NCBI GenBank assembly: GCA_021432635.1
Contig: MU270027.1
Span: forward strand, 186,001 to 250,000
From: Thozetella sp. PMI_491
Taxonomy: Eukaryota; Ascomycota; Sordariomycetes; Chaetosphaeriales; Chaetosphaeriaceae
Direction: 5' to 3'
Length of the DNA: 64,000 nucleotides
In this document: positions 23,022 to 35,053 of the stretch, piece by piece
Layout: each line of letters begins with the position of its first letter
How positions within the stretch are numbered: position 1 is the first letter of the stretch
The notes under the pieces: model-generated
Databases searched by the model: none
Seen by the model: the letters and a program-made list of their open reading frames with translations, nothing else
What the model was told of the DNA's origin: nothing
Translations under genes and position numbers: made by a program

Positions 23022-24829
23022 ATTGGTGTTTACGAGATAGGTGGTCCATCGCGCTCGTTCTTCTCATCTTGTAGCTCTAAACAATCAAGGAATCAGAACG
23101 GTCTCGGGGAAGCGGAAGGTCAGATCTCGTCTCTCGGAATAATTGCTGCTAGCTCAAGCTTCCTTGGCGGCTAGAAATAGCCTTGACAATGGTAGCTAGT
23201 TCGGGATCATTCTCATCGTTCGGTAGGATGAGCAGTGTGGTTAGAGAAGACAGTATGCCGCTAGCGGCGAGTATACGAATCCCGTCGCGCGTTACAGCAA
23301 TCTTCGTTTGCAAGCGCGGCAACTCATTTGAGCCAACGTACACATTCGGGCGTAACCCGTCAATCTCGACTAGTGACACCATCTATATGGATAAAATGGT
23401 TACGAAGCATGCACATTGGAAGCCCAAGGCTGCTACGCAGCCTTGCTATCCAGCATAACTATGCCGTCATTCTGGGTCGCGCCTCCCAGCAGATAGCCTG
23501 GTTAAAGTAAACAAAATTGTCTAGTTCCCCTCCCAGCATGGAATGTTCGATACTTTAGGAGCCATTCCAAAGAGACCGGTGGGCCTTTTCGCAGGCGCGG
23601 ATACTTCAATCTTGGCAGAGGGCTCTGCGCTCTGAGAGACAACGCCCAAGCGAGGCCATTCATGCTCGAGGGCCTAGCCGGCTTGTTTGAGTTAAAGTCA
23701 GGGGCTGGTTCGGCATGCTTGGGCGTGGGGTCCACACTCATAAAAGGAAGAGGAGCGAGAGCGAGGGAGAGAGGGAAAGGGCGCAAGAGCTTAGTCATCC
23801 ATCTTATCTATTCTAAGGGCGCTGGCTGGTTCGCCAAACCGCGTAGGGGCGGCTGATCAGATGCCGTCGACGGTGCTAAAACGGTCGGCCAGGAACCTGC
23901 CTCCACTCTCCGGCAGCAAACTTCCATTCTGCACGCCGTGTCGTGGCACTCTCGCAACAAGGCCGACTCTCCCTGCCCATACTATTCAAAAGGCAGAAGG
24001 ATCCTTGAGAACCTCAGTCGTCTTCGCCGCCAGCATATTCACGCTCCCCCGCCCCTGTCACTTTTCGCTCGCCCTGCACTGCCTGCCTGTCTGTGTATTG
24101 CTTGTCTATCCGGCCCGTGCAATACCCGCCGCCCGCTCATCGATCGGCCGGCCTGCAGCAGTAAAACATCCTTGGCACCAGGATCCCTCCTCCCTGCCCA
24201 GCAAGCTCGAACGCTGCCCAGGTTCAACTGCCCATCTGCAAATCGCGCACAACCCCCTCAACAAGCCCTCGGCAACCGCCCCAAGACAAACACGTCGCCC
24301 TCTGCCACAAGCCAACGGTCCCTGCATCAGCAAATTGCGGCGCCGACTGCCCGGGTTTCCATCCAGGAGGAGACCATTTATTTAAGGTTATTCTAAGTCG
24401 CCACATCGACGTCTTCTGCCCGGATCGTCATCGCTCCTGCCCTCCCCCCCCCGCGTCTCGAAGCCGTCGAATTCTCCATTTACGCGTCCAGTCGAGCACC
24501 GCTGCCTCACCGTGGTCCCACACCCTTCGAATAAATCACACAAACAAAGAGACGAGGAGAAGGAGAGGGGCATCGCAGAGAGACCGACGCGGTCTTTGCG
24601 TGCGATGTGGGGGGTGGTGGACCTCGAGATCTGAAGATTTCGAACTCGAGGCCGTGCTTCGAAGGTATCTAGCAAGTCGGCGTCGGCCCTAGAGTATTCG
24701 GTGCGCACGACGCAGAATCCATATCTCTCATCGCCAGCACCTCCGGTGCCCGTCGCCCTAGTCGCTCCTAGATCCCTGTTCTACCGACGGAAACCCGCGT
24801 AAGCCGCACCGTTGCAATATCGTTCGGGC
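23022..24829. other. Intergenic region and long leader of the next gene
   Basis: No well-supported gene. The right half (about 23,860-24,800) is C/T-rich and is probably promoter and leader of the gene at 24830. A 78-codon minus-strand open frame at 23149-23382 looks protein-like and is listed as a low-confidence entry. Confidence 0.5.
23149..23382 (-). other. Candidate small ORF or gene fragment, not recognised
   Basis: 77 residues with a natural-looking composition (RDGIRILAASGILSSLTTLL then PNDENDPELATIVKAI) and no GC-third-codon bias. An acceptor-like TTTATCCATATAG lies directly before the ATG, so it might be the last exon of a small gene or a decayed fragment. No upstream exon was found and no family was recognised. 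Confidence 0.2.
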
Positions 24830-26777
24830 ATGGATCCGCACTTCTTGGTTACACGAGAAGAGTTCCAAGATGTCCAGATGGACTTGAAGCGCATCCAGAC
24901 CATCCAGCAACACCATGGCGAGAGGCTGCGGATGCTGGAGAAGCGCCAGGCCGACGATGCCCAGCTGAGATCGGTGTGGAACTCACCGTTCCCCAGCGTC
25001 CTGGGCGGCACCCCGCAGCACGGTGAGCAACTTGTCCCTTCCTCTTCCCCGCCGGCCGGGCCCATGCTAACGGACGTGAATAGGGCCGGTGCACATCCCT
25101 CCGGCCAACGATGACTTCGACGATCTCGACGAGCACAGCCAGAACTTGCTCCAGTCCATCCACCTGGACGCGGTCGAGGACGAGCCCATACGGCGGGGCG
25201 CGGCATCGAGGGCTAACAGTGTTCGTTTCGACGAGAGCGCGCTGCAGGGCTCGAGCTGGGCGCATCAAGGCCGGCACTCGGGCGAGTTTGGTCCGGTCCG
25301 GCCCAGCAGCGGTTTTGGCACCCAGATGGAGCGGTCCCTCTCTCACAAATCGGATGGCAGGCATAGTTCGGCTGGCCACTCCGTCCACTCTGTCCATTCG
25401 GGCATATCAGGGAGGGCCAGCAGCCTCGGGCTCGACACCAACTTCGTTGTCGGCGGCCACGAGGACGACTCACCGCTGGATATCCCCGAGCCTCCCCCCG
25501 GCTTCTTCTATGCAGGCTCGGCGCCTGCCATCATCCGGTGTTGGGTCACGACCAACTTTGCGTCCGACACGTTGCTGTATGCCGTGGTCTGCACCGGATC
25601 CCAGAAGTCAACCATCGAGTTCTCACTCTTGAAGGAACTAAGCCTGATCAACAGCATACACCGGGATGCCGACGGCGTGCCCCGCATCACGCTCCCCATC
25701 TTTCTGGCCGAGGCACGCGTGACGCAGCCGAACTCGCGGTCGCCCAGCCCGGCCCCGCAGTTGCCGAGCATGACATCGTCATTTGAGGTGGTCGGTCTGG
25801 ACCAGCCCGAGACCCCGGATATGAGGAAAGGTCTCCGCATTTTCATCGGTAGCCATACTCTGCGACTGCATAGCGCGGATCTCCTGTTCTCCCAGAACCT
25901 CATGACGCTCTACGGAACCGAGCGGGACAAGCTGTCAGTGCCTTTCGTGCGGCCCGAGGACGACAGCATCTTTCGGCACATCGCCACGACGAATCTCGCG
26001 CCAGAGAGACCCAGACTCAACGCCACGGCTCCCGAGTTCATCTCGGGCGACAAGTCCAAGTCGTCAGGGCCGGACTCGACCGCGGAATCGGTCGCCTCGC
26101 AGTCCAAGCTGGGTGAAAATGAGATGGCTCCCTTTTCGCCAACCAGCCAGCTCAGCCAAGCCGGCAAGACCGCAACCAGTGCAACAAGCGCCGCATCGGA
26201 GAGCGGCGCCGAGAGCGAGAGGCACCCGGGCGACTTGGGCATGCCAGAGCCGTCCCCCAGAGACCTTCACACAGCTGGAGAGACGGGCCGTCGAGAGTCC
26301 AGCGCGGCTATCAGGACGCCGTGGCGTCAGACAGCGGCCGCGAACGGGGCGGAGAACGGCCAGCGGGAGAACGCGTCCCTCAGCGGGTATCAGCCGGCGG
26401 GCAGACCGCGCGGCATGAAGATTCTAAAACCTAGCAAATCAAGCAGCTCGTCGGTCCGCACTGGCGCTGCGTATGAGCCCGCACCTCCCACCCGCTCGAG
26501 CGGCGAGTTCCGGCGGAAGAGCGGCGAGAGCCTAAACAGCATCGCAGCAGGCAGCACGGGCAGCGGCGGGGCCCCTATTCGCTGGGGAGACCCGAAACGC
26601 AACGCCAGCGCTGTCAGCCTCGCCACTGACGGCAAACATGCGTCATCGTCGTCAACAAGTGAGACTGGCAAGGGCTCTACCGGCCCGCGCACCACTACGA
26701 ATCCCCTGGGCAACGCGTCGGCCTTCGCGTTCCTGTCTGGCGGCAAACCAAAGACACCTTCCGCGGCTGCCGACTGA
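24830..26777 (+). CDS. Conserved filamentous-fungal protein of unknown function
   Basis: Two exons (24830-25022, 25084-26777; 61-base intron with GCTAAC branch site) encode 628 residues. The N-terminus (MDPHFLVTREEF...) is followed by a helix with QQHHGERLRMLEKRQADD, possibly a short coiled coil. Residues about 195-365 form the only ordered-looking core, with alternating hydrophobic strands: PAIIRCWVTTNF, LLYAVVCTGSQKSTIEFSLL, LRIFIGSHTLRL and DKLSVPFVRPEDDSIFRHIA. The remainder is Ser/Gly/Glu-rich and probably disordered. From memory, homologues in Sordariomycetes may be labelled ubiquitin hydrolase 19; no USP Cys or His box is visible here, so that label should not be transferred. The DTLLYAVVCTGSQKSTIEF segment is faintly reminiscent of aspartic-protease-like folds, without a D-T/S-G triad. 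Function unknown; probably cytosolic. Confidence 0.85.
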
Positions 26778-27649
26778 ACCCGCGCCGCTAGGGGACCCGT
26801 GTGGACGGTGTGTGGCGACGGAAGGGGCGGCTTCACGGCAAGAAGCTACCCTGCTCCGAGCGAAGCGAGCCAATCACGCTTGAATTTTGGAACGCCTCCC
26901 TGATAGCTCCCGCGGTCTCCCAAGCGGGACTCTTTATGGTTACCGGCGCGCAAGGCATTTGGAGCCACGGCATATTAGAGCCCGGGCGAACAAGGGCTAC
27001 ATGTAGCATAGCTAAAGTACCTTAAATGGAGTCAAGCTTATGATTCACAAACAAACAAAAAAAAACGATTCAATATTTGCAGTTCATCCGGTCTTGCCCC
27101 GTGACCCAATGGGTCATCCCTAAGCGGCGATCAGCCATGTAGCATTCTCACATATGTATGGGGTCACTCTTGTGACGGATCACATCCCCCCGCCTTGATT
27201 GACTAGCGCTGCTTGGGGCTTGGGTGACAACCCCGTTGAGCCTCACCGAGCTTACGGGGGCGCGGGAGAGATAGAAGGTTGGTTGGTTTGGGAGAGATAG
27301 AAGTCTCTCTAAGCATAATGCTTGCGCGTGGTTTTGTTTTTTAATTGGGGCAAGGTCTATCATAGAGCTTTTGCGCCTGCCGCCTTCTTCTCACAGGGGG
27401 GGCTCGTTGAGCACATGTTCCGATGCCACCCATCCCAACCCCTGGAGTCTCAAAAAACGCCTTTCGGAATCTTTCCTGGCGCATCTCTGCAGATCACCCA
27501 GGGTTTCGCTTCCTGTCGCATAAACAAGTAGAATTGTTGGGTGCGATTGCTCTCTCTTTCTCGCTTTCTCTCTCTCTCTCCTGAGTCCAGTCTATATTTG
27601 CTCTAGAGTCTATGCTTCCAGCTCAGATACGCCAAGGAAGCACGCGTCG
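26778..27649. other. Convergent 3' intergenic region
   Basis: Between the stops of the conserved-protein gene (+) and the esterase gene (-). AT content is somewhat higher, with a CT tract at 27546-27583. No gene was recognised. Confidence 0.5.
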
Positions 27650-28934
27650 CTAATCCAGCCAGGGAGCCACGCGCCAGTCAGGTAGAACGAACCCCACCCG
27701 ATCTTCCTCCGCCGTACCCGCCCATTCGGATCCGAGGTGTGGCTTAACGATGTCGTAGAAGACCTGGTAGGCCTCTCCGCTCAAGTGCAGGCCATCCGGG
27801 AGCAGCTGCTCGAGGTAGCCGCGCTGGCCCCCCTCTGGGTCGCCCAGCATCGGGCCCTTGGGGTCGTAGCCCGGGGTCTTCGCGATGGCGCGGTCCATAA
27901 GCGCCTGCCAGAGGTCGATCAGGGTCACGCCGGGGTGGGCGGCGGCGACCTGGCGTGCTGCCTCCGAGTATGATGCAGATACCTTGGCTTGGCGCGTCGC
28001 AGCAGGGTGCCCCCAGGCCAGGTCGAGGGCCGTTATGCGAATCTCATCAAGCGGCGGCGGTGTGACAACGAATATCTTGGGATTGTGCGCCGTAATGGAG
28101 GGGTGCGTGACGATGGCGCTCAGGTTGGCGCTGTACTGCTCCAGGGGCACATGCTGCTTATTGGTGGGGAGCAGAATGCTGGCGTCGTTGGCCCCGAAAA
28201 GGATGAACTGGCCGTGCGGTAAGCTCTAGCTTGCTCGGAAGGTGGGGAGGGGGGGAACTGGTATCAGACGACAGCCCTCCCGTGGCGGGACAAGCAGGGA
28301 GCGGCATCATGTAGGTATCACAGCATATGCCCGTCGGAGGGGGGGGCAAGGCATAGAGGGAGATGAAAAAAAAAAAAACAGGGGGGGGGGGCTAAAAAGC
28401 TATGCGTCTAGGCGGCAGAGGCGAAGTGACACAGAATAAGTGAGGAAGAAAAAAAGACATACGAGGTATGCAATTTTGGGACCACCCGGCACGGGAGGCG
28501 TGATGATGTCGGGCAAGGCCTTGACCGCATTCGACGTGTTGTAGCCCGAGAGGCCACGGTTGACGACATCGAAGCGGCGGATGACCTCTAGATGGAGAGC
28601 ATTACCCTATCAGCATCTGACCACCCGTCGGGTAGCAGAAAAATTGGGCAAGAGGGTGAGCGAGGTGAAGGCCCGAAACTCACGGGACTGCAGTGCCGCC
28701 TGAAAGGAGAAGCCTTCTTTGAGGTCGGGAGCGCCCTGGAAGAGAGAGTCGCCGAATAGCACGACCTGTGGCCACGGTGCCTGGACGGCGGCGGCAACAG
28801 CGTTAGCCCCTCCTCTCGCATTCTTCCCTCCCCCCCGGTTCCTGCCTCGTCTTGGCCCAGGTCCACACCGCGGGAGGAAAAGCAGGTGGGAAGGGAAATG
28901 GACGTGGAAGGGGAGGTGGATGACATACCGCCAT
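27650..28934 (-). CDS. SGNH/GDSL esterase, isoamyl acetate-hydrolysing esterase (IAH1) type
   Basis: Four exons (28934-28929, 28780-28684, 28587-28463, 28207-27650) give 261 residues, close to the family length. All catalytic blocks are visible: block I FGDSLFQG with nucleophile Ser14, block II RGLSGYNTSN (oxyanion Gly49), block III FGANDAS (Asn83) and block V DGLHLSGEAY with Asp214 and His217. The family hydrolyses short-chain acetate esters in the cytosol and affects aroma-ester balance in yeast. No signal peptide. The first coding exon is only ATG GCG, followed by a GTATGT donor; joining it to exon 2 gives MAAPWPQVVLFGDS, which fits the short N-terminus of the family. No in-frame ATG exists between the exon-2 acceptor and the GDS motif. 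Intron 3 (255 bases) contains poly-A and poly-G runs. Confidence 0.92.
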
Positions 28935-29551
28935 GTTTCTCCTGCGTATAGGTTTCCTCGGGGACTACCTCTTCGCGGGGTTCGGTGCGTCTCGCTTGCC
29001 GGCACGTCAAGGTCGGCAGGCCAAGGTAAGGGTGCTCTGGCAAGGTAGGCAGGGAAGTGGTGAACCCCGGTCAGATGTCTAGCCTCCGGATAAATCAAGG
29101 GCAAGGGTTGTGCGAAGCGAAGCCGCTGTTCCTGCTGGTGTGGATCGGAGGCCCGGTGGCATTCATTCTGGAGAACACAAGAGGTATGCGTCCAAGCTGA
29201 CGACGGGGGGAGGGTAGTCTCTTTATAAAGGCATACTAAAACGGGTACTCGAGGAGCCAAAGTGGTCTGTCTGCCATGGGCAAAACGCAAGCACTGTCTG
29301 GGCCGGTTGCTCAAGGCCAAAACGACGGGGGGGAACTAGGGTGGGACTTGAAGGGGAGGGGGGGAAGGTTCTTCTTGACCGTTCTGCCCCACTCCCGGGG
29401 TGGAGGGGAGAGAGAAAGAGCATATGGCCACCACCCCGCTACCAGTGGATAACCGTCTTGGCGCTTGTATGCTTCTCATATCTGAAAGTCTTCACAAGCA
29501 AACAAACTGTGTTTCCTCGCTCTTCCGGGCGGGCAGCCGCAGGGGGCAAAA

Positions 29552-29596
<45 letters not shown>

Positions 29597-31281
29597 ACAG
29601 GAAGGATCGAGGGTGGTGAAAAGGGGGAGGAAGGAACGGGGTGGGGGGTCCGGCGGGTGCTTCTCGCGACGAGTGACATCGGGGGTGTGACGGGTTGAAG
29701 GGGTGAAGAGGCTCTGGACCTCTCCGATGTCAGCTGCATAAGCCAGTTACGGACTCTTCTCTTTTCACGAAGACTGTGCGCCTCTTGTCTATCTTTTGGG
29801 TCGGCATGGGAGCATGCGAAGGGGGAAGGGGGGGGCCCTGCTTGCCGGCCTGCCGGGGCGCTGATTTGCTGCCTCACCTCGCTGGCAGCGAATGGCGGGG
29901 CGTCCCCGTACTGCTCGTCGGCCAATTCGCTACCGTACTATAGCGAGCTCGGTAAGTTGCTTGCCGGCTCAAGCTTGTCAAGGTCGCTCATGCAGATACT
30001 CGCGACCAGCTGACCGCAAATCTCGGCCGTGCTCCAGGCCTTGGAGCCTGTCAAACTTGCGCAGGAAACCAAGGCTTAGAGAGAGCAAACCTCGGCCTAA
30101 TGTTTGCTCACACACACATTGCCGCCTGCCGTGGCTGGCTTTCTGGCTTTGATTTTGGGGCGATACCTTTCTCAAATCCTATGCCATCCGCGCCAGGGGC
30201 CCCCCGGAACCCGCCCCTCATCCTCATCCTCTCCTCCTCTTCACCTAAGGTTCTCGGCTGCGCTGGGCATCAACACTTTCGGAGTCGGCAGTTACCCGTC
30301 GGCCGCTGCCATGGACCGTGGCGTTTCTTGCTCTCCAACCCCTCTTCCCCCCCCTTTTCGCCCCTCCCCTGAATGCTTCACCGTTCCCGGATCCTCCCTT
30401 TAACGGCCGTTGTTGATGCTACTCGTGGTTGGTCGTCGAACACCCCGAGCCCGCGAAGCCCCATTCTCACCGACCGCCGATCCTAGGCCCCTTGTCGCAA
30501 TAGGCATTGTATCATGGTAGTTTTTTCATTCGTGGCTGTGGCGTGGGGGGCCTGCGCTCCCTCGGCGCCTATGTACAGTCTCTCCTCACAGAGGAATCGA
30601 TTAAAATCCATTAAAAGGTGGTATCACACTGCTCGCGCGAGCCTTCGCTTCCTTATCCCCGCCCGTCCATCCCTTCTCGTTTATGCCTTTTTTCTTTCTT
30701 TCTCCTCTTGTCTATTCTTTCTCCAGGCCGCTTGCCATCCCTTGGCTACACACCCTTGGTTCATTCCATGCCGTCCTGGGGAGCAACATCCCGAGGTATA
30801 GCGACCGAATGGTATAGCGTCGGATTCGCGCGGTTCTGATGGATCAACGCGGGAATTTTGCGGGAAAATCGCATCAGCATGCCACGGATGAGGCGATAGA
30901 CGATCTGCAGCCACCAAGTTGCGTACAAGCCGGGTCTGTCTCTTGATGCTGCGTTTCAGTTGCTTCCGGATTTACGATGGAACCTTCTCTTGCCATCTTC
31001 GCTTGTTCAGGCGAGCAGAGGTCTAGAATGCGGATGGCTCCTGAGATGCATGGATGCGGCCGTAGAATATTGACGGCCCGTCCCTATCGTGGGCAGGAGC
31101 AGGCGGGCTGGTGACTTCGCCTCGGCCGGTCGGTACCTCAGATGCCCGGCCCACTCCGCCCGGAGCTTGGTTCGTTATACCCTCCATCTCGTGAGAATCC
31201 TATCGTGCTCCCGGCAGTCGGCTCCAGAATGCGACTCGAGCGACATTCTCTGGCCAGAGTTCAGGGGGAGGCCGCCGGGCG
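28935..31281. other. Gene-free region with a 43-base G homopolymer
   Basis: This 2.3-kb region lies between the 5' end of the esterase gene and the 3' end of the Zn2Cys6 gene. It includes the poly-G at 29552-29594 and several other G runs. No supportable gene. Confidence 0.5.
29552..29594. repeat. Poly-G homopolymer (43 bases)
   Basis: Uninterrupted G run, the longest resolved homopolymer of the window. Its true length is uncertain because sequencing and assembly collapse or stutter on such runs. Confidence 0.95.
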
Positions 31282-33439
31282 TCACGCATAGAGGAGCGGC
31301 CCGCCAGAGAGGCTCTCTGTCTTCTCCTCCAAGTCTTGGACCCCCGTCAGGACGCCGTTCCACTTGCTCGAGATATCGCACGACAGCCGTACGCACCACA
31401 GCTTCATGCTCGTGGCATGCGCGCCCTCGGCATTGGAAGCCGGCGTGTCGTTCCCTGTTATCCGGAGCATGAGCTCCCGCGTCTCCAGACGATGCCAGGC
31501 GCCGAAGCTGATGAGCGTAGGCATCTGCAGGCGCAATGGGACGACGGGAAGGATTGGGCTCGTCTTGAGGGCGTACTGCGCGCACATGGCAATGTTTGTC
31601 GCCGCGCGCACGTCCTCGGCCCGTGCGGCTTCTTGGTTGAACATTTGGTCTAGGTTGGAGAGCGGCGCCATGTCGCACAGCGTTTGCACGCAGCCGCAGA
31701 TGAAGATTCGTGTCATCCAATATGTGGTCAGCAGGATGAAGAGGCGCGGCGACGCGAAGTTGAAGCACTCGGGCCCGTACGGGTCGATGTCCGGCCGCAC
31801 GTTCGGCCACGTCATGATGGCACCCGCGTTGGTGATCTCCTGCACCCACTCCTCTAGATCCGACTCAAAGAGCTCCGTCGCCAGGAGCTGGGCCCTCTCC
31901 CGCGCTGCGACGTCGCCGGGCGCCTCGCGTGCCTTCCTGACTAGCCGCACCAGCCGGGGCACTCGTATAAAGGTCCTCATGATGTACTGCCACGCGACGT
32001 CCGACCTCGGACAGCTCTTGGTGGAGGTCTGAGGCGGCGGGATGTCCAGCCAAGCTGGATCGTCGAATACGGAGTTGCGGCCCCCGAGGATGGCGGCCGT
32101 GGCCTGTGTCACGAGCACTGTTAGAGCGGCCCAGGTCAACCATCCTTCCCTCGCGTCGCACTAGCCGCTCACCGAGACAGGGTGGGCGGGCAGATGTGGG
32201 CGGCTAAGAAGGGGAGGGTGTCACAAGGGGGTTACACAGGGCTTACATCAGCTATAAAAGAGGCATAGAATATTTGCTGACTGATCTCGTCATATTGGCG
32301 GCCGTGCTGGCACATGCGCTGAAGCAGGTTTACTAGCCCTGCGGCGTGGTACCGGTAATTCTGGGTATAGGCGCCGAGGAAGAGCTGCACATACACGCGT
32401 CCAATGTTAGCGGTTGGAGCCATGTCCCGGATCTAGATTCCGGGGGAAGGGGCGCGGCTAAACCTCCGCCGCATACGTACCTCGACCACCGCGAGCAGCT
32501 TGATGGCGATGAGCACATCATTACGGGGCACGAAAGGGTCGCCGGCTTGTATCATCATGCGGATGGTGTGGAGGGCGGTGGCGTTGGATTTGCGCGCGGC
32601 GTTGAGGTTCTGCTCGTTCTTGGCCACGTAGGCCACCGCGCTGTCCATCAAGCACGCCGTCGCCGTCCGCACGGCCTCGCTCTCCTTGATGTGCGGCGCC
32701 ACCAGGCCGATCCAGTCGCCAAAGATGTACATGGGGCACAGTGAAGTGTCGTCTGGGTCGCCCGAGCCGAGCAGTGACGCCCAGCGGGCCAGCAGCTTCT
32801 CGTTCGAGCAGTGGCTGTTCAGGGCCGCCGGGATCGAGACCTGGAGGCTCCGGGGCGGCGAGGCCGACGATCGGTCCGACGACCTCTGGGACCACTGGTC
32901 ATTCTCGTAGCCGTCCAGCCCGTCGTCGAACTGGAACATGCGCGGCGACGGCGAGGGCACCGGCGAGTGGCCGGACGAAGCGACCTGCGAAAGCGACTCC
33001 TGGCCTTCTCCAAAGCGAGGCCTGAGCCGGCCCTTCTCGGAGCTCAGCGGCACGAAAGTCTGGAACAGGCCGCTTCCGCACTTGGCCTCGCGGGTCGACC
33101 GCAGGCTCAGCACCACCAGGGGCTCATCGGCCTGCTCGCTGGATTCGGGGCTGCCGGTGAGGGACAAGTCGTCCTGGGCCGGCCCCGGCGCGGCGACGGT
33201 TCTGCGGATCTTCCCCCGCTTGTCACGCTGCACCTCGACGAAGCGGGTAGCCTTGCCGTAGGTGTAGGTGCACACCCGGCCGCCCTTCCTGCACACCCCG
33301 CAGATGGGGCGGGCCTCGTCGCACTGGATGGAGAGAGGAAGCAATGAGTCTCGACGAGCGCAGGAGTCGGGTAGGTAGAGAGGAAGCCTACCTTGACCTT
33401 GCGCAAACGACAGCAATCGCACTTCCCCGGTTTCGTCAT
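31282..33439 (-). CDS. Zn2Cys6 (fungal binuclear cluster) transcription factor
   Basis: Four exons (33439-33392, 33323-32481, 32384-32247, 32103-31282) encode 616 residues. The zinc cluster is complete across intron 1: Cys7, Cys10, Cys17, Cys24, Cys27 and Cys34 in C-x2-C-x6-C-x6-C-x2-C-x6-C spacing. The intron splits it between the second and third Cys, a common position in fungal Zn2Cys6 genes. A Ser/Pro/Arg-rich linker follows, then from about residue 195 a helical fungal-specific factor region (LLARWASLLGS... to NYRYHAAGLVNLLQRM and the C-terminal helices), as in the Fungal_trans_2 class. The protein should be nuclear and bind CGG-containing sites as monomer or dimer; targets are unknown. 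Intron 2 has two in-phase acceptors; I chose the distal one because GCTAAC lies 18-20 bases upstream and the product VVELFLGAYTQNYRYHAAGL fits the family better. No co-located pathway genes. Confidence 0.9.
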
Positions 33440-34021
33440 TTCTCGGACTGTTGTGACGTTCTCTCACTCGCTCACTGTCTTGCTGTTGCTGCTGGTCCTG
33501 CCGCGGTGCCGAGGGCCGGGTGCAACGATGGAGGAGAGGCCGTATCTTATTGCAGGCGTCGTGATGGGAGGCAGTACTTGGAGTAGAAAGAGGGAGAGGC
33601 TAGAATGGGAGGCGGATGGTCGCGAGATAAGGACGGCCTTTTTAGTAAAGTTGTCACGGCCGGATGGGCGAAGGCCCAAGATGCGATTGACGAGTTATGC
33701 TGGAGCCGGGCCATGGCGGGTGGCTGTGATTGGCTCTGCGTGGCTACCCTATGCATGCAGTAGATTTTGGGGATGCCCTTGGAGACACCGAAGTCGTGCA
33801 GTAGAGTGCGTCCAGCGCCACGCATGGTGCCATTCTGGCTGTCATTTTTTTTTACCCACTAGAGGGACGGGGGTCAGGAACTTCAGCGCCCCCTTGGAAG
33901 GGTAAGAAGGTCAAGGGGGGGAAGGGAGGGGTGCGGATGTAGGCCAGCGGACAAGCGGTCTTGGCGGGGAGGGATTTCTGCTGGGGGGGGCCCGGGACAG
34001 CACTTCGCCTACTAAGCACAA

Positions 34022-34057
34022 CCCCCCCCCCCCCCCCCCCCCCCCCTTTTTTTTTTT
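34022..34057. repeat. Poly-C followed by poly-T homopolymers
   Basis: About 25 C directly followed by about 11 T. Exact lengths are uncertain by a base or two. Confidence 0.85.
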
Positions 34058-35053
34058 CCTTTCCCATTCCCCGGGAAGGGGGGGGGGAAGGCATGGGAGG
34101 CGAAGGAAGGAGAGGGGAAGGGATGGGCTAGGCCTGCCACCTCAAAGAGCGCGGCATCAGTTCAGCTGCCACCCCTGGCGGGACCCTGTGTTCCCTAACA
34201 ACTTACGGCAACTAACCTTAGCACAGATAGAATGCTGATATGATAGGGCTGAGATCCTGGCCCACCGGGTCAAAAACGGCTGGGGACAGACCTGTGGGTC
34301 CCCTAACGGCTGCAGCCAATGGCCGTGGCCGCCACGAGCTCGCCGGGGAGTGAGCCCTGCCATGCAGACTTCGCAAAAAGTTTTCCCAAAACGGAAGCCA
34401 TGACATCGAGCAGGGCAATTTATCCTCGGCGAACCCAGGCGACCAGGAGGGTGCGCTGGACTGTAGTAATAGTATGCAGTATGTGGCAGATGTAGCACCT
34501 CCCCGGCCCCGATCGCGCCTCGTACGGGAGCCTCTTAGGTGCTTAGAAGAGCCTTCCGCCCAGGTTGGGCCCGGTTGGCGGGCTTGCCCTCGCCTCGACC
34601 GACCCATCAGCTCCGCCCACGGACCGACTGTCTCCCCTTCACCTATTGGGAGGAGGCATTGGGAACATTGGGTTGGGAACGTTGGGAGCAACCAGCCAGC
34701 GAGAGACACTGGGGTTCCCACTCCCCGGCCCCGGGGGGGCTAATGGGATGATGGAACGGTTCTGGAAGGCTCCGCTGAGCATTTCCTGCAGCTCTCGGTT
34801 TTTGGTGTTTTTTTTAACCCTTTCCTTCTGCGTACAGTAACATACATCCCTAGTTTTGCTGCTGCCTAGGCCCTCGGTAGCATTTCACCGCTAGTCTCCT
34901 GCCAGCACTTAGAGTTTTATCGCTTTGTCCTCGAGCAAGAGGGATAGCGCTCCCGGGGCGGAAAGAAGAAAGTGGGATGGGCAAAATTAGCCTCCAGGCA
35001 GCACTTATTCGAAGTCGGTTGCCCAGAACAGAATTAAAAAAAAATTAAACCCC

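Noticed and set aside
32433-32480. 48-base version of intron 2 in the Zn2Cys6 gene as the main form
   Set aside because: It lacks a clear branch site; the 96-base version has GCTAAC at the right distance and gives a better family match. It is retained as a possible alternative.
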